Positions 37,581 through 45,622 of a stretch of 64,000 nucleotides of DNA are shown here, in pieces. This stretch comes from Pseudomonas marginalis. GTDB lineage: Bacteria; Pseudomonadota; Gammaproteobacteria; Pseudomonadales; Pseudomonadaceae. The stretch spans positions 1,488,001-1,552,000 of the forward strand of contig NZ_FNSU01000003.1 of NCBI RefSeq assembly GCF_900105325.1, in the 5' to 3' direction. Positions within the stretch are counted from its first letter, which is position 1; each line of letters starts with the position of its first letter. The notes under the pieces were generated by a model. That model searched no databases. It was not told the DNA's origin and saw nothing but the letters and a program-made list of their open reading frames with translations. Position numbers and translations under genes: made by a program.

Positions 37581-37970
37581 TTAGCCCTTTTTCTTGTAGG
37601 CCACGCAATCAATCTCGACCTTGCAGTCCACCATCATGTTGGCCTGCACACAGGCCCGCGCCGGGGCGTGTTCCGGGGTGAAGTATTCGCCGAAGACCTT
37701 GTTGAAACTCCAGAAGTCCCGCGGGTCTTCCAGCCACACGCCAACCCGCACCACGTCTTTCAACTCGTAGCCGGCTTCTTCGAGGATTGCCACCACATTG
37801 CGCAGGGTCTGCCGGGTTTGCTCGATGATCCCGCCGGTGATGATTTCGCCGTCCACCGCAGGCACTTGGCCCGAGACGTACAACCAACCGTCCGCTTCCA
37901 CCGCGCGGGCGAAGGGACGCGGCTGGCCACCGCCGGCCGTACTGCCGGCTCCGTAACGAGTGATGCTCAT
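37581..37970 (-). CDS. RidA-family enamine/imine deaminase
   Basis: RidA proteins hydrolyse reactive enamine or imine intermediates released by PLP dehydratases. ATG 37970 with AGGAG upstream gives 129 residues: GWLYVSGQVPAVDGEI near residue 28, LEEAGYELKDVVRVGVWLED in the middle and the Arg-containing ARACVQANMMVDCKVEID near the C terminus. It is the last gene of the ABC importer operon. Its presence beside a PLP deaminase gene fits a role in finishing that deamination. Confidence 0.93.
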   Translation of the reverse strand: MSITRYGAGSTAGGGQPRPFARAVEADGWLYVSGQVPAVDGEIITGGIIEQTRQTLRNVVAILEEAGYELKDVVRVGVWLEDPRDFWSFNKVFGEYFTPEHAPARACVQANMMVDCKVEIDCVAYKKKG

Positions 37971-37986
37971 AAAACGATGCTCCTGA

Positions 37987-38769
37987 TTAAAAACGAATGT
38001 TCTTGAGAAATTCCGCCAGGCGCGGCGATTGCGGCCGCTCGAAGATGTCCTTCGACGAGCCCTGCTCTTCAATCCGGCCCTGGTTCATGAAGACGATCTT
38101 GTCCGAGACTTCATAGGCAAAGCGCATCTCGTGGGTGACCAGCAACATGGTCATGCCCTCTTCCGCCAGGCCCTTGATCACACTGAGCACCTCGCCCACC
38201 AATTCCGGGTCGAGGGCCGAAGTGACTTCGTCGAAGAGCATCAGGCTCGGGTTCATGGCAATGGCACGGGCTATCGCCACACGCTGTTGCTGGCCGCCGG
38301 ACAGCTGGCCGGGGAAGTGATCGCGGCGCTGCAGAAGTCCTACACGGTCCAACCATTTTTCCGCGAGTGCCACCGCCTCGTCCTTAGGCATTTTCTTAAC
38401 TTTCAACAGGCCGAGGGTGACGTTCTGCAACGCGCTCAGATGGGGAAACAGGTTGAACTGCTGGAACGCCATGCCGGTCATCGCCCGGTGCTGGGCGATC
38501 ACGCGTTCGGGGTGACGCACGCGCTTGCCGCCGATGTCGCTGTAGCCAATGGACTCGCCATCCAGGGTGATCTGCCCACCCTGGAACTCTTCGAGCAGGT
38601 TGACGCAACGCAGCAAGGTGGTCTTGCCCGAGCCGCTGGAGCCGATCAACGTCACCACGTTGCCGCGCGCCATGGACAGGTCGACGCCCTTGAGCACTTC
38701 GACCTCGCCGTATTGTTTACGCAGGCCGCGGATGTCCAGCAGCGGCTCGGTTATTTGAGGTTGGTTCAT
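37987..38769 (-). CDS. Polar amino acid-type ABC transporter ATPase
   Basis: ATPase of the HisP/GlnQ type, 260 residues. Walker A is GSSGSGKTT (residues 38-46), the signature is LSGGQQQRVAIARA, and Walker B is LMLFDEVTSALDPE. The switch His is in LLVTHEMRFAYEV. It overlaps the upstream permease gene by 4 bp. With two permeases and a binding protein it forms a complete importer for a polar, possibly amino-bearing, solute. The RidA gene starts 16 bp after its stop. Confidence 0.94.
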   Translation of the reverse strand: MNQPQITEPLLDIRGLRKQYGEVEVLKGVDLSMARGNVVTLIGSSGSGKTTLLRCVNLLEEFQGGQITLDGESIGYSDIGGKRVRHPERVIAQHRAMTGMAFQQFNLFPHLSALQNVTLGLLKVKKMPKDEAVALAEKWLDRVGLLQRRDHFPGQLSGGQQQRVAIARAIAMNPSLMLFDEVTSALDPELVGEVLSVIKGLAEEGMTMLLVTHEMRFAYEVSDKIVFMNQGRIEEQGSSKDIFERPQSPRLAEFLKNIRF

Positions 38770-39434
38770 GGCAAGGCCACCCGTTTTTCAATGTAGCGCC
38801 CGAATAACTCGATGGCGTAGTTGATGACAAAGAACAGAAACCCGGCGAACAGGTAGAACTCCAGGGTCATGAAGGTACGTGCGATCACCTGCTGGGTACT
38901 CAGCAGCAATTCAGCCACGCCGATCACCGAGAGCAAGGTCGAGGCCTTGACGATTTCCGTCGAGGAGTTGACCCAGGTCGGCAGGATCTGTCGCAGCGCC
39001 TGGGGCAGCAGCACGTAGGCCAGGGACTGCCGGAATGTCAGGCCAATCGCCTTGCCTGCTTCCAACTGCCCACGGGGAATGGCTTGCAGTGCACCGCGCA
39101 CGATTTCCGACACGTGGGAGCCGCAAAACAGCGTGAGCCCGACGGCGCCGGCCTGGAACGCGGTGATTTTCCAGCCGAGCGCCGGCAGCATGTAGAAACA
39201 CGCCAACACCAGCACAAACACCGGCGTGCCACGGATCAGGTCGACATACAGGCGAAACGGTGCGCGCATCCAGAATTTGCCGTAGGTCAGGATCAACCCG
39301 GCGGCGATACCGATCAGCGTGCCAAAGACAATCGCCAGTGCCGACACCGCGACACTGGCCTGAAACCCCGCCCAGAGCGTATCCCGGGCGATCCACAACT
39401 CATGCAGCCAGCTGGGGGACTCGTACATGGACAC
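38766..39434 (-). CDS. Polar amino acid-type ABC transporter permease
   Basis: Inner-membrane permease of the HisMQ family, 222 residues with about five membrane segments. The conserved EAA loop is QLEAGKAIGLTFRQSLAYVL. It ends 4 bp into the ATPase gene and begins 5 bp after the other permease, so the two permeases probably form a heterodimeric channel. Substrate is set by the binding protein and cannot be read here. Confidence 0.93.
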   Translation of the reverse strand: MSMYESPSWLHELWIARDTLWAGFQASVAVSALAIVFGTLIGIAAGLILTYGKFWMRAPFRLYVDLIRGTPVFVLVLACFYMLPALGWKITAFQAGAVGLTLFCGSHVSEIVRGALQAIPRGQLEAGKAIGLTFRQSLAYVLLPQALRQILPTWVNSSTEIVKASTLLSVIGVAELLLSTQQVIARTFMTLEFYLFAGFLFFVINYAIELFGRYIEKRVALP

Positions 39435-39439
39435 CCTCC

Positions 39440-40102
39440 TTAACGACGGATCGCCAGACGCTGTTCCAGGTAACGGAGCAGCATGGCAATGAGGTAACAG
39501 GCCGCCACGTAGAGCGCGGTCGTGACCAGCCAGGTTTCAATCACCCGGTAGCTTTCGACGTTGATCTTGCGGGCGTAATAGGTCAGTTCGGGCACTGCGA
39601 TGGCGGCGGCCAGGGAAGTGTCCTTGAACAGCGAAATGAAGTTGTTCGACAGCGCGGGCAGTACGTTGCGCAGCATCACTGGCACGGTGATATAGGCGCG
39701 GATCCGCCATTCGCCGAGGCCGATGGCCAGTCCGGCTTCACGCAAGCCCTTGGGAATATTCAACAGCCCGGCGCGGAACACTTCGGTCAGGTAGGCACCG
39801 GCGTACAGCGACAGGGTGATGATGAACGAGGGGATCTTGTCCAGGCGGATACCCAGGCTGGGCAAGGCGAAGTAGATCAACAGGATCAGCACCAGGATCG
39901 GCGTATTGCGGATCACCGTCACATACACCGAGGCCAGGATTCGCAACGCACGATGTCTGGACAGCATGGCAAACGCCATCAACAGGCCGATCACGCAGCC
40001 GATGGCGATCGACAGCAATGCCAGTTGCAGGCCCAGGCCGAGCCCCGCCAGCAAAGTGTCGAAATCGCGCCACACGGCGGCAAAGTTCAACTGATAGTTC
40101 AT
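39440..40102 (-). CDS. Polar amino acid-type ABC transporter permease
   Basis: Second HisMQ-type permease, 220 residues, starting MNYQLNFAAVWRDFDTLLAG, a typical opening for this family. The conserved EAA loop GLREAGLAIGLGEWRIRAYI is present. It lies between the binding-protein gene (52 bp upstream) and the sister permease, all on the minus strand. There is nothing unusual in length or sequence. Confidence 0.93.
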   Translation of the reverse strand: MNYQLNFAAVWRDFDTLLAGLGLGLQLALLSIAIGCVIGLLMAFAMLSRHRALRILASVYVTVIRNTPILVLILLIYFALPSLGIRLDKIPSFIITLSLYAGAYLTEVFRAGLLNIPKGLREAGLAIGLGEWRIRAYITVPVMLRNVLPALSNNFISLFKDTSLAAAIAVPELTYYARKINVESYRVIETWLVTTALYVAACYLIAMLLRYLEQRLAIRR

Positions 40103-40154
40103 GGTCAGCAGTACCTGATGGGGGCGCCGTTGGCGGCGCCCCGGTTTTCACGAA

Positions 40155-41003
40155 TCACTTGAACTCGACGGGGAAGCCGATGGCAGGTTCCGGCAGGTCC
40201 ACACCGAACCACTGCTTGAACGACGCCTTGTAGGTGGGGAATTCCACACCGGTCATGGCTTCATGCAACGCGGTGTTGACGAAGTTCAGCCAGTCCTGGT
40301 CGCCACGCTTGACCGCACACGCGTAGGTCTGCGGGCTCCAGGCATAGGCCGGGCTGCGGTAGCGGCCAGGGTTCTGCACCATCAGGTACTTGACCGAGGA
40401 CTGGTCGGTGGCGGCGGCATCGGCGCGACCGGAGTTCACCGCCTGGTACATCAGGTCGACGCTGTCGTATTGGTCGACCTTGGCCTTGGGCAGCGCCTGG
40501 TGCACCAGTTCTTCGGCATACACGTTCTGCAGCACCGCCACGGTGACGCCATCGCCCGCCGCCTGCAGGTCTTCGATTTCCTTGTACTTGCTGTTGTTCG
40601 GCAGCAGCAGGCCCACGCCTTCGCGGTAGTACGGCAGCGTGAACGCCACTTGCTGGGCACGGCTGGCGGTGACGGTGATGAACTGGCAGCTCATGTCGAC
40701 CTTGTCGGTCAGCAGGTTGGGAATGCGTGCGTCGGACGACTGCACCACAAACTCGACCTTGCTCGGGTCGTTGAACAAGCCCTTGGCCACAATACGGCCG
40801 ATGTCGATATCAAACCCCTGCAACTTGCCATCCGCTCCCTGGAAGTGCCACGGCGCATTGGTACTGCCTGTACCCACGATCAGGTGCCCACGCTTGAGCA
40901 CATCATCGAGCTTGCTGTCCGCCGCCTGCACGATGCCTGCGAGGGAAGCCGATGCGGCGAAGAGAAAAACACACGCTTTGAACACGGAAGGTCGGTGATG
41001 CAT
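40155..41003 (-). CDS. ABC transporter periplasmic solute-binding protein (family 3)
   Basis: Family-3 (amino acid type) binding protein, 282 residues. ATG 41003 with GGAG upstream is chosen; the longer frame lacks a sensible leader. The signal peptide (FKACVFLFAASASLAGIVQA) is followed by LDDVLKRGHLIVGTGSTNAP, and the ligand region includes GFDIDIGRIVAKGLF and a DMSCQFITVTASRAQQVAFT segment typical of the fold. It heads the importer operon. An inverted repeat lies 25 bp before its start. Confidence 0.92.
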   Translation of the reverse strand: MHHRPSVFKACVFLFAASASLAGIVQAADSKLDDVLKRGHLIVGTGSTNAPWHFQGADGKLQGFDIDIGRIVAKGLFNDPSKVEFVVQSSDARIPNLLTDKVDMSCQFITVTASRAQQVAFTLPYYREGVGLLLPNNSKYKEIEDLQAAGDGVTVAVLQNVYAEELVHQALPKAKVDQYDSVDLMYQAVNSGRADAAATDQSSVKYLMVQNPGRYRSPAYAWSPQTYACAVKRGDQDWLNFVNTALHEAMTGVEFPTYKASFKQWFGVDLPEPAIGFPVEFK

Positions 41004-41027
41004 GACAAGCACTCCAGGAGTTGTGTA

Positions 41028-41043
41028 TTCCGCTATACCGGAA
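41028..41043. promoter_or_regulatory. Inverted repeat TTCCG-N6-CGGAA, candidate operator of the ABC importer operon
   Basis: Perfect five-base arms lie 25 bp upstream of the binding-protein ATG, within the expected promoter zone; another CGGAA follows at 41059. It may be bound by the nearby IclR regulator. The remaining gap up to 41335 holds a weak GCCT/AGGC hairpin with a T-run near 41115 and nothing else I can support. Confidence 0.4.
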
Positions 41044-41335
41044 CATAGTATGTAACAACGGAATAGACAGCAGAAAGTGTGCCACACGCCCTCAAAGAAA
41101 AACATGCCTGCAATAAAGGCTTTTTAAATCAGATAGATAAATATTTCGGGGAGACAAGGCGCTACGCCAGCATCTGCAATCACTTTGCTACCCAGGGCCC
41201 CATATGGCGGTGACAGGTCCCTTTGGACGCACTGCGACAGCGTTACTGCGCACCGTTGCAGTGCGCGCGCAGCGTGGAAAAATCCCCACGCTGGACTAGC
41301 CTTGGCACATCCCTGCCGACAAGGACCCTGCCCTG

Positions 41336-41584
41336 ATGAAGTCATGCCTTACCCTGGTGATGCTCACCTTGCTGGCAGCCGGCAACGCGTCGGCCAGCAA
41401 CGACCGCCGCGACTGCAAGGAAGAACTGCGCAGGCTCAAGGAAGCCTTCGACACCAACTACACCAGCCAGAACCACCACGACTACCGCCGGGCCAAGGCC
41501 TCCCGGGACAATGAGGAATACCGCAAGTGCGCAAACCAGGCGCGCAAGGCCCGGGAACGGGTGGAGCGTGAGGCAGACCTGTGA
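41336..41584 (+). CDS. Small secreted protein of unknown function
   Basis: Hypothetical 82-residue protein with a clear signal peptide (SCLTLVMLTLLAAGNASA, cut near residue 20). The mature part is highly charged and helical, with two Cys (RDCKEELRRL and YRKCANQA) that could form a disulfide in the periplasm. AAGGA precedes the start at good spacing. No domain recognised; no operon partner is evident, as the thioredoxin-like gene follows 75 bp later. Confidence 0.7.
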   Translation: MKSCLTLVMLTLLAAGNASASNDRRDCKEELRRLKEAFDTNYTSQNHHDYRRAKASRDNEEYRKCANQARKARERVEREADL

Positions 41585-41659
41585 AGGTTGACAGTAGACG
41601 GTGACGGTCCCCGGGCCTAGCGTTGGTAAAAAACCTGCACGGTCCAAAGGGAGATCATC

Positions 41660-42151
41660 ATGGGGATTGCCACTGCAACCATTGCCACTACCGACGACTA
41701 CCGGCGCGTGCTGAGCAGTTCGCGCCCGGTGTTCATGCTGTTCATCTCAGCTCACTGCCCGGCCTGCGAGGTAGCCGGGCCGCTGTTTGAGCAGATTGCC
41801 GCCCAGTACCGATCAGTAGTGAGCCTGGTGCTCGATTGCGCGAAAACGCCGAGGCACCCGCAGGTTACAGGCACCCCGACGCTGCTGGTCTTCCAGAACG
41901 GCACCTTGATGGAAACATTCAAGGGTTTCGGACCCGAGGAGCAGCAAGCGCAGTTTGTGGAGGACACCTTCAGGCGTTATGCACGCCGCAAGGCTGCAAT
42001 AACACCTGCGTCACCCGCCGCTCCTCTACCGCCGCCACCGTCAGGCGCCAGCCCTCATGCTCCAGGCTATCGCCCACCACAGGCAGGCGGTCGAGCAGGC
42101 TCATCACCAGGCCGGCCAGGGTCTGGTAGTCCTCGGTCGCGACGGCCTTGA
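41660..42151 (+). CDS. Thioredoxin-like protein with an overlapping proline-rich tail
   Basis: The first 112 residues form a thioredoxin fold with the redox motif CPAC (SAHCPACEVAGPLFEQ, residues 31-46), a cis-Pro loop TGTPTLLVFQNG and no signal peptide. The frame then runs 51 residues further as a Pro/Gly/Ser-rich tail that is antisense to the end of the convergent terC-like gene (182-bp overlap). The domain is convincing; the tail may be readthrough after loss of the original stop. Start ATG 41660; GGGAG lies upstream. Confidence 0.75.
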   Translation: MGIATATIATTDDYRRVLSSSRPVFMLFISAHCPACEVAGPLFEQIAAQYRSVVSLVLDCAKTPRHPQVTGTPTLLVFQNGTLMETFKGFGPEEQQAQFVEDTFRRYARRKAAITPASPAAPLPPPPSGASPHAPGYRPPQAGGRAGSSPGRPGSGSPRSRRP

Positions 42152-43538
42152 AGCCGGTACGCTGACGAATCTGGGTGAGGTTGAGGGCGCCATTGGCACG
42201 GAAGCCCGCGCCCTCCTCGACAATATCCGGCCCTTCGATCTCACTGGCGTCCGGCAACTCACCGGCAATGGATTCAAGAATGTCGGTCATGCTCAATACG
42301 CCCATGAAGTCACCGAATTCGTTGATCACGAAGGCGATATGGGTGGATTCCTGGCGCATCTGTTCCAGGGCGTTGAGGATCGAAAAGCTCTCCAGCAGGT
42401 TGATCGCCCGGCGTGCGAGGTGCTCCAGGTTCGGCTCGTTGCCGGCCAGGTACTCCTTGAGCAATTCCTTCTTATGCACAAAGCCCAACGGTTCATCCAC
42501 CGCGCCATTGCGGATCAACGGCAGGCGCGAATAGGACGAATGCATCAGCTTCAGGCGAATCGTGTCGGGGTCGTCCGCCAGGTCGATAAAGTCGACGTTG
42601 GCCCGCGGCGTCATCAAGCTGCGAATCGGCCTCTCGGCCAGTTGCAGCACACCGCTGATCATCACCCGCTCGCGTCGGTCGAACAGCGGCCCCTGGGCGG
42701 CATCCGTCTCGCCCAACAGGTCAGCCACCTCTTCCCCCACCTCCTCCACCGCCAGGCTGCGACCGCCGAGCAAGCGCATCACCGCATGGGCCGTGCGCTC
42801 ACGCACCGGCAACACGCCCTGGGCCGACTTCTTGCGACGCGCGCGGGCAATCTGGTTGAACACCTCGATCAGGATCGAGAAACCAATCGCCGCGTACAGG
42901 TAGCCCTTGGGAATATGGAAACCCAGGCCTTCAGCGGTCAGGGCAAAACCGATCATCATCAGGAAGCCCAGGCACAGCATGATCACCGTCGGGTGGGCGT
43001 TGACGAAGCGTGTAAGCGGCTTGCTCGCGACGATCATCAGGCCGATGGAAATGATGACGGCGATCATCATCACCGCCAGCTCATCCACCATGCCCACGGC
43101 CGTGATCACCGCATCCAGGGAGAACACCGCGTCGAGCACCACGATCTGCGCCACAATCGGCCAGAACATCGCGTATGCCACGTTGCCGGTGCGCTGGGCC
43201 ACATGGCCTTCCAGGCGTTCATGCAGTTCCATGGTGGCCTTGAACAACAGGAACACACCGCCGAACAGCATGATCAGGTCGCGGCCGGAGAAGCTCTTGT
43301 CGAACACCTCGAACAGCGGCTGGGTCAGGGTTACCAACCAGGAAATACTCGCCAGCAAGCCCAGGCGCATCAGCAACGCCAGGGACAAACCGATCAAGCG
43401 CGCTCGGTCGCGCTGCTCCGGCGGCAGCTTATCCGCCAGGATCGCAATAAACACCAGGTTGTCGATGCCCAGCACCAGTTCCAGCACAATCAAGGTCAAC
43501 AGGCCGAGCCAGGCCGTTGGATCCGCTAACCATTCCAT
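41970..43538 (-). CDS. TerC-family membrane protein with CBS and CorC domains (YoaE type)
   Basis: Inner-membrane protein of 522 residues. The N-terminal TerC domain (about 1-240) has seven predicted membrane segments and the motif ELVLGIDNLVFIAIL with its acidic residues. Two CBS domains follow (about 300-420, RPIRSLMTPRANVDFIDLAD), and a CorC/HlyC C-terminal domain ends the protein. TerC proteins are linked to metal-ion export, often manganese; this domain set resembles E. coli YoaE. The weak Shine-Dalgarno and the upstream proline-rich ORF suggest translational control. Confidence 0.93.
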   Translation of the reverse strand: MEWLADPTAWLGLLTLIVLELVLGIDNLVFIAILADKLPPEQRDRARLIGLSLALLMRLGLLASISWLVTLTQPLFEVFDKSFSGRDLIMLFGGVFLLFKATMELHERLEGHVAQRTGNVAYAMFWPIVAQIVVLDAVFSLDAVITAVGMVDELAVMMIAVIISIGLMIVASKPLTRFVNAHPTVIMLCLGFLMMIGFALTAEGLGFHIPKGYLYAAIGFSILIEVFNQIARARRKKSAQGVLPVRERTAHAVMRLLGGRSLAVEEVGEEVADLLGETDAAQGPLFDRRERVMISGVLQLAERPIRSLMTPRANVDFIDLADDPDTIRLKLMHSSYSRLPLIRNGAVDEPLGFVHKKELLKEYLAGNEPNLEHLARRAINLLESFSILNALEQMRQESTHIAFVINEFGDFMGVLSMTDILESIAGELPDASEIEGPDIVEEGAGFRANGALNLTQIRQRTGFKAVATEDYQTLAGLVMSLLDRLPVVGDSLEHEGWRLTVAAVEERRVTQVLLQPCGVHNA

Positions 43539-43561
43539 TTATACAAGTCTCTCTACAGGTT

Positions 43562-43699
43562 TCAGAATGCCGGGCACGGCAAGGCGCGGTCAGTGGACCG
43601 GGACACGGCTGGCAGTCGGGATACGGGGTGTTTCAGCGGGAACAGCGGCGGCGGATGTCTTGGGGAAAGACGACTGGGAGGCTCCGAGAGGATGTTCAT
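43562..43699 (-). CDS. Candidate proline-rich leader ORF upstream of the TerC-like gene
   Basis: A 45-codon ORF from ATG 43699 (AGGA nine bases upstream) ends 23 bp before the TerC-type start codon. It has 11 prolines, including PP and PPP in EPPSRLSPRHPPPLFPLKHP. Proline-rich leader peptides that stall ribosomes control some magnesium transporter genes (mgtL, corL in Salmonella). Here the idea rests on position, Shine-Dalgarno and composition only; chance is possible in this GC-rich stretch. Confidence 0.35.
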   Translation of the reverse strand: MNILSEPPSRLSPRHPPPLFPLKHPVSRLPAVSRSTDRALPCPAF

Positions 43700-43861
43700 G
43701 CAGGTCCTGAAATAACAAAAGGACTTGAATCCTACAGGCGAAATACAAATTTCCTGCAACGCAAAACTATTACAAAACCTGTCTTCGACCCCCACACAAA
43801 ATCATGTGGGAGACGGCTTGCCCCCGATGAGCATGAGTATTTTCAGATCCTGCCAAATCTC

Positions 43862-44011
43862 TGTGGTGAGCGGGCTTGCCCCGCGCTGGGCTGCGAAGCA
43901 GCCCCAAAACCAGCCTCTACAGAGTGCCTGATACACCGCGTACTTCTTTACTGGGGCTGCTTCGCAGCCCGGCGCGGGCGGTGCGACGATTCGACAAGCC
44001 CGCTCACCACA
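43862..44011. repeat. Long palindromic repeat of a third type
   Basis: The outer ends TGTGGTGAGCGGGCTTG and AAGCCCGCTCACCACA are inverted, and inner GGGCTGCGAAGCAGCCCC and GGGGCTGCTTCGCAGCCC pair with each other or each with itself. The right arm carries an extra GGTGCGACGATTCGAC block also seen in the large repeat at 56 kb. The rest of the 43700-44082 gap holds a degenerate REP near 43810 and no gene. Confidence 0.85.
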
Positions 44012-44082
44012 ACAGCCCTGTCTGCCGGGCGTCCGGCGTTGAGCCAACGTTGTGTAGATACCCATGCCCCGACGAGGGCGTG

Positions 44083-45063
44083 TCAGGTTTTACGGGTTGC
44101 ATCGTCCAGCGCCAGGATGGTGTGGGCATTCGTCACCGTCGTCGCCAACGTATTGATCACCCCCGACCGCAACGCCCCCAACGTCGCCGCCGCCTTGGTG
44201 TTCTCGCTGGCAATCGCCACCACGTCCGGGATGCGAAACAACTCCTGCACCGTCAACCCGATCACTCGCCCCTGGATCGCGTTGACCGCCGGCTGGCCAT
44301 GGATGTCGATGAAGTCATAGCCCATCATGTCGCCCACGGTGCCGGACAAGCGTGCCTGGGCGATCTCCTGGGGCGAGAACCAGCCCATGCGCACCATATT
44401 GCTGTTTTCGCTCATGTCGCCGATGCCGATCAGCGCCATGTCAGCCCGCCGCGCACGGTCGAGGGTCGAGCGCACCGTGTCGTTGTTGATCAACACCCCG
44501 CGCAACTCCGGGTTGGCCACCAGGGCCGGGGCGTACAGGCTTTCACTCTCGCCGCCAAAGCGCAGGGCCAGGCGCCGGCAGATGTGATCGGGGTTCATGT
44601 ATTCGCCGGCCTTGAGCGAACCGCCAATGGCGCAGACAAATGTGCAGTTGCGCGTCACCGGCAGGAACACGTTATCGGCCACGGCGCCGACGTTGCGGCC
44701 CATGCCCACGGCGACGATCATGCCGTCACTCAAGGTCTTGTTCAGGTAGTTGGCCACCAGGCTGGCGACCGCCGAGCGCTGGGTATCGGGGTCGCTGTGG
44801 TCCACCGCGATCAACGCGCGATCCAGCTTGAAGCGCGCCACCAAGGCCTGTTCCAGCTCGTTGTTCATCGCCGGATGCTGCAAGACGCGCACCTCGACAA
44901 TGCCTTCATCCCGCGCGCGCTTGAGCAATCGGCTGACTTTGGCCCGGGACAGGTCGAAGCGCTTGGCGATGGCTTCCTGAGTGACGTTCTCGAGGTAATA
45001 GAGCATCGCCACTTCAGTCATCTGATCAATATCGCTGGCCATGCGCTGGGTACTGTCACTCAT
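44083..45063 (-). CDS. SorC-family sugar-binding transcriptional regulator
   Basis: Regulator of 326 residues with an N-terminal helix-turn-helix (about 10-60, ENVTQEAIAKRFDLSRAKVS) and a C-terminal sugar-phosphate-binding domain (AVGMGRNVGAVADNV; GSLKAGEYMNPDHICRRLA). ATG 45063 is preferred to a TTG nine codons earlier. It lies downstream of the RpiB-type gene and divergent from the importer, the classic spot for the island's regulator. Erythritol regulators such as EryD belong to this family, which suits the proposed pathway. Confidence 0.9.
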   Translation of the reverse strand: MSDSTQRMASDIDQMTEVAMLYYLENVTQEAIAKRFDLSRAKVSRLLKRARDEGIVEVRVLQHPAMNNELEQALVARFKLDRALIAVDHSDPDTQRSAVASLVANYLNKTLSDGMIVAVGMGRNVGAVADNVFLPVTRNCTFVCAIGGSLKAGEYMNPDHICRRLALRFGGESESLYAPALVANPELRGVLINNDTVRSTLDRARRADMALIGIGDMSENSNMVRMGWFSPQEIAQARLSGTVGDMMGYDFIDIHGQPAVNAIQGRVIGLTVQELFRIPDVVAIASENTKAAATLGALRSGVINTLATTVTNAHTILALDDATRKT

Positions 45064-45126
45064 GGGGACGGGCTTCCGTTTCGGCGTCAAAGGCGCATTC
45101 TCCCGACTCTTGCCCTGCTACGTCCA

Positions 45127-45588
45127 CTATTGATGCCCATCGCGCTCGATCGCATTGATGCGCTCGACCTTGGCCCCGGAACGTGCCGCCTCGAACTCCG
45201 ACTCCAGGAACGACTTGACGATGCTTTTCGCCAGTTCGGCGCCGATCACCCGCGCGCCGATAGAGAGGATCTGCGCATCGTTGCTCTTGCGCGCCCGCTC
45301 TGCCGAGTACGTGTCATGGGCCTGGGCCGCACGAATCCCGAGCACCTTGTTGGCCGAGATCGCCATGCCGATCCCCGTGCCGCACACCAGCACGCCCAGG
45401 CGCTGCTGCCCGGCGTTGATGGCGGTGGCCACGGCCAGGGCGATGTCCGGGTACAACACCGGCGCGGTGGAATGGGTGCCGAAGTCGGTCACCGGATAGC
45501 CCAGCGCCTCGATATGGCGCTTTAACAGCTCCTTGAGCTCAAAACCCGCTTCATCGCATCCGATAGCCACCGGGAAAGGTGTGTTCAT
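45127..45588 (-). CDS. rpiB: RpiB/LacAB-type sugar-phosphate isomerase
   Basis: Aldose-ketose isomerase of 153 residues with the RpiB fold. The catalytic Cys lies in LVCGTGIGM (near residue 70) and RAAQAHDTYSAERARKSNDA follows. The usual DHAG or DHVG of RpiB proteins is DEAG here (GCDEAGFELK), replacing a His. In tetritol pathways an RpiB homologue converts erythrulose-4-phosphate to erythrose-4-phosphate, and that role fits the neighbours better than ribose-5-phosphate isomerisation (inference). It is followed by the regulator gene on the same strand. Confidence 0.88.
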   Translation of the reverse strand: MNTPFPVAIGCDEAGFELKELLKRHIEALGYPVTDFGTHSTAPVLYPDIALAVATAINAGQQRLGVLVCGTGIGMAISANKVLGIRAAQAHDTYSAERARKSNDAQILSIGARVIGAELAKSIVKSFLESEFEAARSGAKVERINAIERDGHQ

Positions 45589-45622
45589 GGTGTCTGGCTC
45601 CGCTGCCGTGAGTGCTTATGAC

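Noticed and set aside
41115..41145. Hairpin with T-run as a terminator between the importer operon and the small protein gene
   Set aside because: The stem is only four base pairs and both flanking genes point away from it, so a terminator is not needed there.
41302..41317. Sigma-54-like TTGGCACATCCCTGCC upstream of the small secreted protein gene
   Set aside because: The distance between the GG and GC elements is one base too short, which abolishes sigma-54 recognition in general.
43539..43800. Possible yybP-ykoY manganese riboswitch before the TerC-like gene
   Set aside because: TerC-type genes often have one, but the conserved loop sequences of that riboswitch could not be found; the proline-rich ORF was recorded instead.
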